The position numbers and the translations under genes were made by a program. Positions 55,662 through 64,000 of a stretch of DNA of 64,000 nt are shown one piece after another (position 1 is the first letter of the stretch; each line of letters starts with the position of its first letter). Source of the stretch: Microvirga lenta (GTDB lineage: Bacteria > Pseudomonadota > Alphaproteobacteria > Rhizobiales > Beijerinckiaceae); NCBI RefSeq assembly GCF_020532555.1, contig NZ_JAJBBR010000002.1, positions 372,001 to 436,000 of the forward strand. Reading direction: 5' to 3'. The notes below the pieces were generated by a model. The model saw nothing but the letters and a program-made list of their open reading frames with translations. It did no database searches and was not told where the DNA came from.

Positions 55662-56414
55662 TCATGACACGCCTGCGAAACCGCCAAGCTTTCTCGCGGC
55701 GGCACGCTCCACCGTCATGAGACCGTCATGGATGAGGACGGCCAGCAGTGCGACGACGAGTCCGCCCTGGAGAATGAAGGCGGTGTTGTTGGATTGCAGC
55801 CCGGCGATGATCACCTCTCCGAGCCCCTTGGCGGCCACGGTCGACCCGATGGTGGCGGTGCCGAGATTGATCACGACGGAGAGCCTGACGCCCGCGAGAA
55901 TCACCGGCAGGGCCAGGGGCAGTTCCACCTCGAACAGGCGCCGGCGCGGGCTCATGCCCATGCCCTTGGCGGCCTCCAGCGTGAGCGGAGAGACCTGGGT
56001 CAGCCCCGTAAGGGTGTTCTCGAAGATCGGCAGGAGACCATAGAGGAAAAGCGCGATGAGCGTCGGCTTCGCCCCGAACCCGACGAGCGGAACCGCGATG
56101 GCGAGAACCGCGATGGGCGGAAAGGTCTGACCGATATGCACGAGGCTGCGGGAGAGCGGCAGGAATTCGAGACCCGAGGGCCGCGTCACGAACACGCCGA
56201 GAAGAACCGCCACGGCGGTGCTGGCGAGGGTGGCGCCGAAAACCGTGACGAGGTGCGACAGGGTGAGGGAGAGCAGGCTGCCCTGGTTGTAGATGGCGGG
56301 CGCCTCGTTCTCGGTCAGCGGCTCGAACGCGAAGGCGAAGAGATGCGGCGCCGTGACGAAGACCGCGAGCAGCGCAAGCGCGGCGACACGCAGGAGGGAT
56401 GACGGCCTGGTCAC
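55662..56414 (-). CDS. yehW: Osmoprotectant ABC transporter permease (YehW/OpuCB type)
   Basis: 250 residues, GTG start overlapping the ATPase stop (GTGA). Six transmembrane segments and 'LTQVSPLTLEAAKGMGMSPRRRLFEVELPLALPVILAGVR' (EAA loop) of the quaternary-amine/glycine-betaine permease family, with the 'QTFPPIAVLAIAVPLVGFG' helix. Fourth gene of the same order as E. coli yehZYXW. Confidence 0.88.
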   Translation of the reverse strand: MTRPSSLLRVAALALLAVFVTAPHLFAFAFEPLTENEAPAIYNQGSLLSLTLSHLVTVFGATLASTAVAVLLGVFVTRPSGLEFLPLSRSLVHIGQTFPPIAVLAIAVPLVGFGAKPTLIALFLYGLLPIFENTLTGLTQVSPLTLEAAKGMGMSPRRRLFEVELPLALPVILAGVRLSVVINLGTATIGSTVAAKGLGEVIIAGLQSNNTAFILQGGLVVALLAVLIHDGLMTVERAAARKLGGFAGVS

Positions 56415-57349
56415 CGGGACGGCCTTCCGAAGCGAAGGATCCCGTCGATGCTGACGCGCCCCATGACGGCGCCGTCGGCACCGGCGACCGGCAGCGCATC
56501 CCGGCCGCACCACACGAGCCGCGACAGGGCCTCGCGCAGGTTGGCGGAAGCCTCGATCGGCTCGCCGCTCGCGGGACCCGGTTCGGTTGCATCCCGCACC
56601 GTCGAGAGCGACAGGAGGCGGAAAGGACGCTCCGCCGAGCCGACGAGACGTTCGACGAAGGCCTCCGCCGGACGGGTGAGCAGTTCGGCCGGCGGCGCGT
56701 ATTGAAGCAGGCGGGCCTGGTCCATGACGGCGATCCGGTCGCCGAGATGGAAGGCCTCCTCCATGTCGTGGGTCACCAGCACGATGGTGGTGCCGAGGCG
56801 GCGCTGGATGGCGAGGAGGTCGTCCTGCGCCTTGGCGCGGATCACCGGATCGAGGGCGCCGAACGGCTCGTCCATGAGAAGGAGGGCGGGCCTTGCCGCG
56901 AGCGCCCGCGCGACACCCACCCGCTGCTGCTGTCCGCCGGAGAGCTCATGGGGGTATTTGTTCGCGAATTCCGCGGGATCGAGCTGGTAGAGATCGAGCA
57001 GCTCCTCGACACGGTCGGCGATGCGCTTCCGGTTCCAGCCGAGGAGGCGCGGCACGGTCGCGATGTTCTCGGCCACGGTCCGGTGCGGGAAGAGCCCGTA
57101 GCCCTGGATCACGTAGCCGATGCGGTGCCTCAGCTCGTCCTCGGGGACGGACATCGTGTCCTGCCCGTCGATGAGCACGCGGCCCGAGGTCGGCTCGATC
57201 AGGCGGTTGATCATGCGCAGCAGGGTCGATTTGCCAGCCCCCGACGTGCCGACGACGACGGCGATGGATCCCTCCTCGACCCGCATCGTCACCCCATCGA
57301 CGACGGTGCTGTTCCCGTAACGCTTCGTCAGGCGCTCGATCTCAATCAT
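56411..57349 (-). CDS. yehX: Osmoprotectant ABC transporter ATP-binding protein (YehX/OpuCA type)
   Basis: 312 residues. Walker A 'GTSGAGKST', 'IQGYGLFPHRTV' Q-loop, signature 'LSGGQQQRVGVARALA', Walker B 'LLLMDEPFGALD', and a short C-terminal CBS-like remnant ('CGRDALPVAGADGAVMGRVSIDGIL'). It overlaps the large permease gene by 8 nt. Length equals YehX. Confidence 0.92.
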   Translation of the reverse strand: MIEIERLTKRYGNSTVVDGVTMRVEEGSIAVVVGTSGAGKSTLLRMINRLIEPTSGRVLIDGQDTMSVPEDELRHRIGYVIQGYGLFPHRTVAENIATVPRLLGWNRKRIADRVEELLDLYQLDPAEFANKYPHELSGGQQQRVGVARALAARPALLLMDEPFGALDPVIRAKAQDDLLAIQRRLGTTIVLVTHDMEEAFHLGDRIAVMDQARLLQYAPPAELLTRPAEAFVERLVGSAERPFRLLSLSTVRDATEPGPASGEPIEASANLREALSRLVWCGRDALPVAGADGAVMGRVSIDGILRFGRPSR

Positions 57350-58511
57350 GGGAGGTTCCATTGGCCAGTTCGATGGCCGCATCCAGGACGACCGCGGCAG
57401 CGAAGGCCAGCGCCACGGTCGGAATTGCGCCGAGCAGCACGAGATCGATGGCGGTCTGGCCGATGCCCTGGAACACGAAAGTGCCGAACCCTCCTCCGCC
57501 GATGAGAGCCGCGACCGTGGCGAGGCCGAGATTCTGGACGAGGACGATGCGCACCCCGGCGAGGATCACGGGCAGGGCCAGGGGCAGCTCGACCTGCAGC
57601 AGGCGCTGTCGCGGGGACAGTCCCATGCCTCGCGCGGCCTCGACGACGGCGGCGGGCACCTGGCCGAGGCCGACCACCGTGTTGGCCACGATGGGCAGCA
57701 GCGAATAGAGGAACAGCGCCACCAGGGCGGGAGCGGCGCCGATGCCGCGGATCCCCAAGGCCGCCGCCAGGGGTACGGTGGCGGCCAGGTAGCCGAGGGG
57801 CACCATCAGGATGCCGAAAAGGGCGATGCTCGGAACCGTCTGAACCACGTTGAGCACCTGGAGAGTGCCCGATCTCAGGCGCGGAAGACGGTGACAGAGA
57901 AGGCCGGTCGGCAGCCCGACCAGGAGCGCGGCGGAAAGCGATCCGAGCGCGAGAAGGAGATGCTGGCCCGCCTCGCGCCAGAAGCTGTCCGACCGCGCCG
58001 CGTATTCCTTGATGATCGAGAGGCCGCTCCAGGCCCCCGACAGGAGCAGCAATGCGACGAAGGCGGCAGCGACGCCCAGTGCGGCGAGGCGCCCCCATGG
58101 ACCGAGGCGCAGGCGCGTGAGCGAATCCGCCACCAGCAGGCCGAAGGCCAGCATCAGGAGCCAGAAGCCGAAGGCCGGCGAGACGCGGGCGAAGGTGTTG
58201 CCCTCGGGCGTGAGGAAGAGCGCGGCCATGCCCATCGCCGGAGCGACGGCCGCGAATCCGAGACCGGCGGCGGCGAGCCGGACTGGCGCCGCCCGGAGGG
58301 TGGCCGCCATGACCGCGACGGCGAGCGCCGCAGCCAGCACGCCGGAGGCGAGACCTGGCGGCAGCGCATCGAGCAGCATGCGGGGCTCGCCCGAGACGAT
58401 GCGGTTGGCGCGGTAGGTGGCGAAGGGCGCGGCGAAGAGCGCAAGCCCGATCAGCACGGCGATGACGCCGCCGAGTCGATCAAGCCTGAAACCCTTGCGG
58501 GAGGAAGCCAT
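57342..58511 (-). CDS. yehY: Large osmoprotectant ABC transporter permease (YehY type)
   Basis: 389 residues from the preferred ATG ('MASSRKGFRLDRLGG'); the frame opens 12 codons earlier. An extra N-terminal set of transmembrane helices (about 15-150) precedes the canonical six-helix permease with 'QTVPSIALFGILMVPLGYL' and EAA loop 'VEAARGMGLSPRQRLLQVELPLALPVILAGVR'. The fused N-terminal membrane block and the length are characteristic of YehY (about 385 residues). Confidence 0.9.
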   Translation of the reverse strand: MASSRKGFRLDRLGGVIAVLIGLALFAAPFATYRANRIVSGEPRMLLDALPPGLASGVLAAALAVAVMAATLRAAPVRLAAAGLGFAAVAPAMGMAALFLTPEGNTFARVSPAFGFWLLMLAFGLLVADSLTRLRLGPWGRLAALGVAAAFVALLLLSGAWSGLSIIKEYAARSDSFWREAGQHLLLALGSLSAALLVGLPTGLLCHRLPRLRSGTLQVLNVVQTVPSIALFGILMVPLGYLAATVPLAAALGIRGIGAAPALVALFLYSLLPIVANTVVGLGQVPAAVVEAARGMGLSPRQRLLQVELPLALPVILAGVRIVLVQNLGLATVAALIGGGGFGTFVFQGIGQTAIDLVLLGAIPTVALAFAAAVVLDAAIELANGTSHD

Positions 58512-58601
58512 GCCGAGCGTGCTCGCTGGAAAGGAGGTCGAGTTCACAATCAGCCCGGCTTTTCGTCACCTGCCCGCATCGCGCCATTCTATGGCGACGC
58601 G

Positions 58602-59516
58602 CTATTTCAGGAAGCCCTTGGACTTCAGGTAATCGGTCGCGACAGCCCTCGCCGGCTCGCCGCCCACCTGCACGCGGGCGTTCAGGTCCTGCAGGGTGGT
58701 GAGGTCGAGGGATTCGAAGACCGGCTTGAGGACCTCGGCGACCTTCGGGTTCTCCTTCAGCGCCTCCTCGCGGATGATTGGGGCCGGCGCATAGACCGGC
58801 TGCACGTTCTTGTCGTCGGCGAGCACCACGAGGCCCGAGGGCGCGATGCCGCCGTCGGTGCCATAGACCATGGCGGCGTTGGCGCCGTTGGTCTTTTCGG
58901 CCGCCGCCTTGATGGTCGCGGCCGTATCGCCGCCGGACAGCACGATGAGCTGCTCGGGCTTCATCTTGAAATCGTAGGCCGCCTGGAAGGCCGGAAGAGC
59001 CGCGGCGGAGTTCACGAATTCGGCGGATGCCGCGAGCACCACCTTGCCGCCGTTCGAGACCCACTTGCCGAAATCGGTGAGGGTCGCGAGCTTGTTCGGC
59101 TCCGCCACGTCCTTGCGCAGGGCGATGGCCCAGGTGTTGTTGGCCGGCGAGGGGGTGAGCCACACGATCTTGTTGGCGTCGTAGTCCAGCTTCTTGGCCG
59201 CCTCGTAGCCCTTCGCCGCGTCCTTCCAGAGCGGGTCGTCGGCCTTGTTGAAGAAGAAGCCGGCATTGCCGGTATATTCCGGATAGATGTCGATCTCGCC
59301 GGCGGTGATCGCCTTGCGGACGACGGGCGTGGCTCCGAGCTGGATGCGGTCCTGCGTCTTGATGCCGTTGGCGTTGAGCGTGAGCAGGATGATGTTGCCC
59401 AGAACCGCACCCTCGGTGTCGATCTTGGAGGAGACGACGACGTCGGCCTTGGCGGCCGACATGGCCGTCAGGCCCAGTGCCAGGGCTGCGGTCAGCGATT
59501 TCAGGACGGCTCTCAT
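58602..59516 (-). CDS. yehZ: Osmoprotectant/glycine-betaine-type ABC transporter substrate-binding protein (YehZ/OsmF)
   Basis: 304 residues. Signal peptide (cleavage after 'MSAAKA', about residue 23), then an OpuAC-type domain: 'SSKIDTEGAVLGNIILLTL', 'EIDIYPEYTGNAGFFF' and 'YGTDGGIAPSGLVVLADD'. YehZ-type proteins have low betaine affinity and respond to osmotic or stationary-phase stress in enterobacteria; the ligand here may differ. First gene of the operon, 90 nt before yehY. Confidence 0.9.
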   Translation of the reverse strand: MRAVLKSLTAALALGLTAMSAAKADVVVSSKIDTEGAVLGNIILLTLNANGIKTQDRIQLGATPVVRKAITAGEIDIYPEYTGNAGFFFNKADDPLWKDAAKGYEAAKKLDYDANKIVWLTPSPANNTWAIALRKDVAEPNKLATLTDFGKWVSNGGKVVLAASAEFVNSAAALPAFQAAYDFKMKPEQLIVLSGGDTAATIKAAAEKTNGANAAMVYGTDGGIAPSGLVVLADDKNVQPVYAPAPIIREEALKENPKVAEVLKPVFESLDLTTLQDLNARVQVGGEPARAVATDYLKSKGFLK

Positions 59517-59641
59517 GGGTATTCCCTCGGATGACGGCGCGACAGCTCTGCTGTTTTAGGTCACTCGCCGCCGTTAGGCAGAGGGTGCCGCCAAGAAGTT
59601 CTCCCGAATAGACGACAAAACCGCGTGAATGCGCAACAAGA

Positions 59642-59670
59642 CGCCGCCCGTCTCCTGGGGACGGGCGGCG
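59642..59670 (-). terminator. Rho-independent-like terminator after the DUF4170 gene
   Basis: A 10-bp stem (CGCCGCCCGT / ACGGGCGGCG) with a 9-nt loop, followed on the minus strand by TCTTGTTG. It lies 30 nt after the DUF4170 stop and before the yehZ promoter region. Confidence 0.65.
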
Positions 59671-59700
59671 CCTCGCGCGATTCGATCGGCGTGGAGCGGT

Positions 59701-59907
59701 TCAGGCGCTCAGGGCCGGCGGCTCCTGCGCGATGGTGAAGCGCACCTGGGCCTGCGGCCGGTGATCCTCCGAGAGGGTGCGCCAGGTGTGCTCGGCCTCT
59801 GTGCGGCTCTCGAAGGGGCCGACCACCCGCTCGGTGCCCTGGACGAGGGTTTCGCAGTCGCAGGAGGTGTACTCGCCGCCGACCACCCAGAAACGTGACT
59901 TATGCAT
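59701..59907 (-). CDS. DUF4170 small protein
   Basis: 68 residues. 'FWVVGGEYTSCDCETLVQGTERVVGPFESRTEAEHTWRTLSE' is the DUF4170 pattern, a small family almost confined to alphaproteobacteria. Function unknown. It lies 43 nt downstream of aceA on the same strand and before a terminator, so it may share the aceA transcript. Confidence 0.82.
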   Translation of the reverse strand: MHKSRFWVVGGEYTSCDCETLVQGTERVVGPFESRTEAEHTWRTLSEDHRPQAQVRFTIAQEPPALSA

Positions 59908-59950
59908 TGTCGATCTCCATTGATGAGAGGATGTGAGGGTTTTTCGACGC

Positions 59951-61270
<1,320 letters not shown>

Positions 61271-61441
61271 TGTCTTATCCTTCCGTTTACATTCATTGAC
61301 AAGTGAGGTCTGCGGCCCACAATCTCGTGGTATCGGCAGAGCTTCTGTCAGTATTAATCGCTGAAGAAGCCTTTGTTTCAACGTATGTTTCGGGAAGAAA
61401 AGTCGAGTTGTCACAACGCGACACGAATAGAAAAGTAAACC

Positions 61442-61457
61442 TGTAAAGATGTTTACA
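61442..61457. promoter_or_regulatory. Candidate autoregulatory operator, TGTAAA-N4-TTTACA
   Basis: TGTAAAGATGTTTACA is a perfect 6-bp inverted repeat with a 4-nt spacer, ending 1 nt before the regulator start codon. It replaces any normal ribosome binding site. Another TTTACA occurs in the aceA leader. The best candidate binder is the XRE-type regulator itself. Confidence 0.5.
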
Positions 61458-61458
61458 A

Positions 61459-62892
61459 ATGGATGAGTCCAGAAAGCTTTTTGTCGGCCCGCGCCTCAAG
61501 CGCCTGCGGCGGGAGCGCAATCTCAGCCAGGCCCGCATGGCCGAGGAGCTCGGGCTGTCGCCGAGCTACCTGAACCTGATGGAGCGCAACCAGCGCCCGA
61601 TCACCGCGCAGGTCCTCATCCGCCTCGCCCATGCCTATTCCCTCGATCCCCGGGAATTCGCCACGGACGATCACGAGCGCACCGTCTCGGAGCTCGACGA
61701 GGTCTTCGCCGATCCCCTCTTCCGCAGCGCGCCGGTCTCGCGCCTCGAACTGCGCGAGACGGTGGAAAGCGCCCCGACCCTGGTGGACGCGGTCAACCGT
61801 CTCTACCGGGCCTATCTTTCCCTGCGCGGCGCCAGCGAGGCGCTCACGCCCCGCCTGAGCGACCGCGACCGGGCCGAGGACGCGCCGCAGGACAACCCGG
61901 TCGACCGGGTGAGGCACCTCATCCACGAAGCCAAGAACCATTTTCCCGAGCTCGACGAGGCTGCGGAGACGCTCGCCTCCGACCTCGCCCTGACGGGGCA
62001 CGAGCCGTTCTACGCCATCGCGGAGCGGCTGCACGCCAAGCACAGCATCCGCGTGCGGATCATGCCCATCGACGTGATGCCGGATTCGTTGCGCCGCTTC
62101 GATCATCACCGGCGCCAGCTCCTGATTTCCGAGCTGGTCGATCCCTCGGGCCGCACCTTCCAGGCCGCCTACCAGCTCGCCTTCGCGGAGATGCGCGGCG
62201 CCATCGATGCCCTGGCGGCGCGGCTCGAGCCCGAGGACGGGCCGGCGCGACGCCTCCTGCGCGTCTCCTTCGGCAATTACTTCGCCGGCGCGCTGATGAT
62301 GCCCTACGGCAAGTTCCACGCGGCGGCGGAGGCGCTCGGATACGACGTGGAGGTACTGGGCGCCCGCTTCGGCGCGAGCTTCGAGCAGGTGGCGCACCGG
62401 CTCACCACCCTCGCACGGCCCGGAGCACGGGGCATCCCGTTCTTCCTGGTGCGGGTCGATTCGGCCGGGAACGTCTCCAAGCGCTTCTCGTCGGGGCGGT
62501 TCCCGTTCTCGCAGTTCGGCGGCACCTGCCCCTTGTGGAACCTCCACACCACCTTCCGCACGCCCGGACAGGTGGTGACGCAGATCGTCGAACTGCCGGA
62601 CGGCTCGCGCTGGTTCTCCGTTGCCCGCTCGGTCAAGCGCGCCTTCAATCCCTGGGGCATGCCCGACCCGCATTTCGTGGTGGGCTTAGGCTGCGAGCTC
62701 AAATACGCCCACCGGCTCGTCTATGCCCGCGGCCTCGACCTGTCGGCGCCGGACCCGACCCCCATCGGCATCAACTGCCGCCTGTGCGAGCGGGTCGCCT
62801 GCCCGCAGCGGGCCGCCCCGCCGCTCATGCACGCCCTGATCGTCGACGAGATGAAGCGCGGCGTCTCGCCGTTCGAGTTCGACGCGACCTGA
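61459..62892 (+). CDS. XRE-family short-chain fatty acyl-CoA-type regulator (ScfR/RamB-like)
   Basis: 477 residues. N-terminal HTH '[37 protein letters not shown]' (about 11-48), a middle DUF955/ImmA-like domain without an HExxH zinc motif, and a C-terminal DUF2083 part with '[20 protein letters not shown]' and a Cys cluster '[18 protein letters not shown]'. RamB and ScfR relatives control glyoxylate and acetate/propionate genes by sensing acyl-CoA. It is divergent from aceA by 188 nt, which fits. No clear Shine-Dalgarno precedes the ATG, and a palindrome abuts it. Confidence 0.88.
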   Translation: MDESRKLFVGPRLKRLRRERNLSQARMAEELGLSPSYLNLMERNQRPITAQVLIRLAHAYSLDPREFATDDHERTVSELDEVFADPLFRSAPVSRLELRETVESAPTLVDAVNRLYRAYLSLRGASEALTPRLSDRDRAEDAPQDNPVDRVRHLIHEAKNHFPELDEAAETLASDLALTGHEPFYAIAERLHAKHSIRVRIMPIDVMPDSLRRFDHHRRQLLISELVDPSGRTFQAAYQLAFAEMRGAIDALAARLEPEDGPARRLLRVSFGNYFAGALMMPYGKFHAAAEALGYDVEVLGARFGASFEQVAHRLTTLARPGARGIPFFLVRVDSAGNVSKRFSSGRFPFSQFGGTCPLWNLHTTFRTPGQVVTQIVELPDGSRWFSVARSVKRAFNPWGMPDPHFVVGLGCELKYAHRLVYARGLDLSAPDPTPIGINCRLCERVACPQRAAPPLMHALIVDEMKRGVSPFEFDAT

Positions 62893-62894
62893 GG

Positions 62895-63407
62895 TTAGGC
62901 CGGGCGATCGTGCCGGTAGAAGGCGTTGGGAATGCCGTCGACGTCACGGATGCCCGTGAAGGACATGCCGGCCTTCTCCAGAACCCTGCGGGAGGCCCCG
63001 TGCTCGGCCACCGCGAAGCCGATGACGTGATCGACGGGCTCGACCCGGTAGATCCAAGCCAGCAGCGCTGCGGCCGCTTCCGTCGCGTAGCCCCGCCCCC
63101 AGAGCGGGCGCTTGAAGCTGTAGCCAAGTTCGAGCTCCCCGGTCGGGCCAAAGCACCCGAACCCGGCACGGCCGAGGAAGATCCCGTCCTTGTCCGTGAC
63201 CTTGAACTTCGTCCAGCCATGGGCTTCGTAATCGGCCAGGAAGCCATGGAACTTCGCCCGCAGATAAGGCTCGTCCCATGGCGGATCGCCCATCTGCAGG
63301 AAGTGCTGCACCTCTCGGTCGCCGTGCAGGACGGCCAGCAGCGGAAAATCCTCCGGATCCCAAGGGTGGAAGCACAAGCGCTCGCTCTGTAGAACGGGGC
63401 TATTCAT
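62895..63407 (-). CDS. GNAT-family N-acetyltransferase (RimJ/RimL type)
   Basis: 170 residues. 'SERLCFHPWDPEDFPLLAVLHGD' start, 'ELGYSFKRPLWGRGYATEAAAALLAWIY' (acetyl-CoA-binding loop, about 91-118) and 'SRRVLEKAGM' (near 140-149) are typical of Acetyltransf_3 enzymes that acetylate protein N-termini or small amines. Target unknown. Ends 2 nt from the regulator stop; 9 nt before its start is the end of the amidotransferase gene on the same strand. Confidence 0.88.
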   Translation of the reverse strand: MNSPVLQSERLCFHPWDPEDFPLLAVLHGDREVQHFLQMGDPPWDEPYLRAKFHGFLADYEAHGWTKFKVTDKDGIFLGRAGFGCFGPTGELELGYSFKRPLWGRGYATEAAAALLAWIYRVEPVDHVIGFAVAEHGASRRVLEKAGMSFTGIRDVDGIPNAFYRHDRPA

Positions 63408-63416
63408 CTCCGGCTC

Positions 63417-64000
63417 TCAGTTATTCTCGGCGAGCCAGTGATCGAGGAACATGTCGAGCCAGCGCGCCACGTAGGGGTCGTGCTGAAAGCGGCCGTCGAT
63501 CTGGCGGATGCGGTCCTGAGCCCCGGGCATTTCCAGACGCTCGGCGGCCACGACGGTCCACCGGCACATCATCGCGTGGGTCACCTCCGGGTGGAACTGG
63601 AGGCCGAAGGCCGCGTCCTCCACCCGGATGGCCTGGGTCGGGAAATCGTCGCCCGTGGCGAGGGTGTCGGCGCCCGTCGGGCAATCGAAGCCTTCCCGGT
63701 GCCAGTGATAGACATGCGTCGGCCAGGGCGCGCCGAGGCTCTCGCCGAAGGCCTGCCCGGCCGGCGTCGGGAGCAGCGGATAATAGCCGATCTCCGCCCG
63801 GCCGTCCGGATGCGCCCAGACCCCGGCGCCGAGGTGCCTGGCGAGCATCTGCGCCCCCAGGCAGAGGCCGAGAAAGGGCTTCTTCTCCTTCAAGGGCACG
63901 CGGATCCAGTCGATCTCGGCCTTGATGAAGTCGTCGGGGTCGTTGGCGCTCATCGGTCCGCCGAAGATCATGGCGCCGGCATGGTCCGCCAGGGTTTCGG
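63417..64000 (-). CDS. Class I glutamine amidotransferase domain protein, N-terminus beyond the window
   Basis: At least 194 C-terminal residues are present; the frame is open to the window edge and the sequence before the first internal Met ('LADHAGAMIFGGPMSAND') is family-like, so the true start is outside. Triad: nucleophile Cys in 'FLGLCLGAQML', His and Glu in 'GLQFHPEVT'. This is the stand-alone GATase1 type (GuaA N-domain-like) often annotated as GMP synthase-like or gamma-glutamyl hydrolase-type. The acceptor is unknown. Confidence 0.87.
   Translation of the reverse strand, partial: ETLADHAGAMIFGGPMSANDPDDFIKAEIDWIRVPLKEKKPFLGLCLGAQMLARHLGAGVWAHPDGRAEIGYYPLLPTPAGQAFGESLGAPWPTHVYHWHREGFDCPTGADTLATGDDFPTQAIRVEDAAFGLQFHPEVTHAMMCRWTVVAAERLEMPGAQDRIRQIDGRFQHDPYVARWLDMFLDHWLAENN

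Noticed and set aside
57348..59534. A 728-codon plus-strand frame opposite the yeh operon
   Set aside because: Low-complexity His/Gln/Gly/Arg-rich composition typical of antisense frames in high-GC DNA. The minus-strand genes are well supported.

Overview
This 64 kb window is GC-rich, densely coded bacterial chromosome. The gene content points to an alphaproteobacterium of the order Hyphomicrobiales, probably close to Microvirga/Methylobacterium. The pointers are HmuP with a full hmu haem locus, a DUF4170 protein, an ScfR-type regulator divergent from isocitrate lyase, HWE/HisKA_2 kinases with a bacteriophytochrome, and sdhCD order. The genus is an inference from gene content; no rRNA or marker gene confirms it. 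I saw no CRISPR array, insertion sequence, prophage or replication origin.

Layout. 1-3510: the sdhCDA start, a LysR regulator, folD, yggU and yggT. 3688-6626: a tRNA-Ala(CGC), then a lower-GC three-gene membrane cassette (PAP2 phosphatase, fatty-acid/sterol hydroxylase, isoprenylcysteine-type methyltransferase), with an imperfect repeat on either side. 7103-16144: a sugar catabolic unit (LacI regulator, sugar ABC importer, alpha/alpha-barrel glycosidase, SDR) divergent from mannonate dehydratase (uxuA). 16190-17482: an amidase. 17558-28288: a synthase-dependent polysaccharide locus. It holds a BcsC-like TPR/outer-membrane-barrel gene carrying a frameshift, a BcsA-like GT2 synthase without PilZ, a small membrane-anchored protein, an RsbU-RsbV-RsbW partner-switching module, a GH10 glycosidase and a GAF protein. 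28295-35319: complete haem acquisition (hmuVUTP on one strand; receptor, ABM monooxygenase, HutX and HugZ on the other). 35325-49079: an M32 carboxypeptidase, a dipeptide-type ABC importer and a divergent GntR-led operon (creatininase family, PanE-like reductase, SDR, CE4/cyclic-imidase-like hydrolase, P1 peptidase, isoaspartyl peptidase). 49095-55553: haem oxygenase, a bacteriophytochrome interrupted by an in-frame stop, a response regulator and two HWE-type kinases. 55662-59516: a YehZYXW-type osmoprotectant ABC importer. 59701-64000: DUF4170, aceA, its likely regulator, a GNAT and a truncated glutamine amidotransferase.

How the genes work together. Most units are tight operons with 1-8 nt overlaps and a divergent regulator. 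Haem taken up by hmu feeds three different predicted haem-degrading enzymes, one of which supplies biliverdin to the phytochrome. The most novel candidates are two. One is the polysaccharide locus, which lacks BcsB and PilZ, uses GH10 where cellulose operons have GH8, and is interleaved with an Rsb switch. The other is the GntR operon, whose enzymes together suggest scavenging of succinimide/isoaspartyl or other beta-linked peptides. Two large genes (BcsC-like and bphP) are each broken by a single lesion, which should be verified before either is called a pseudogene.
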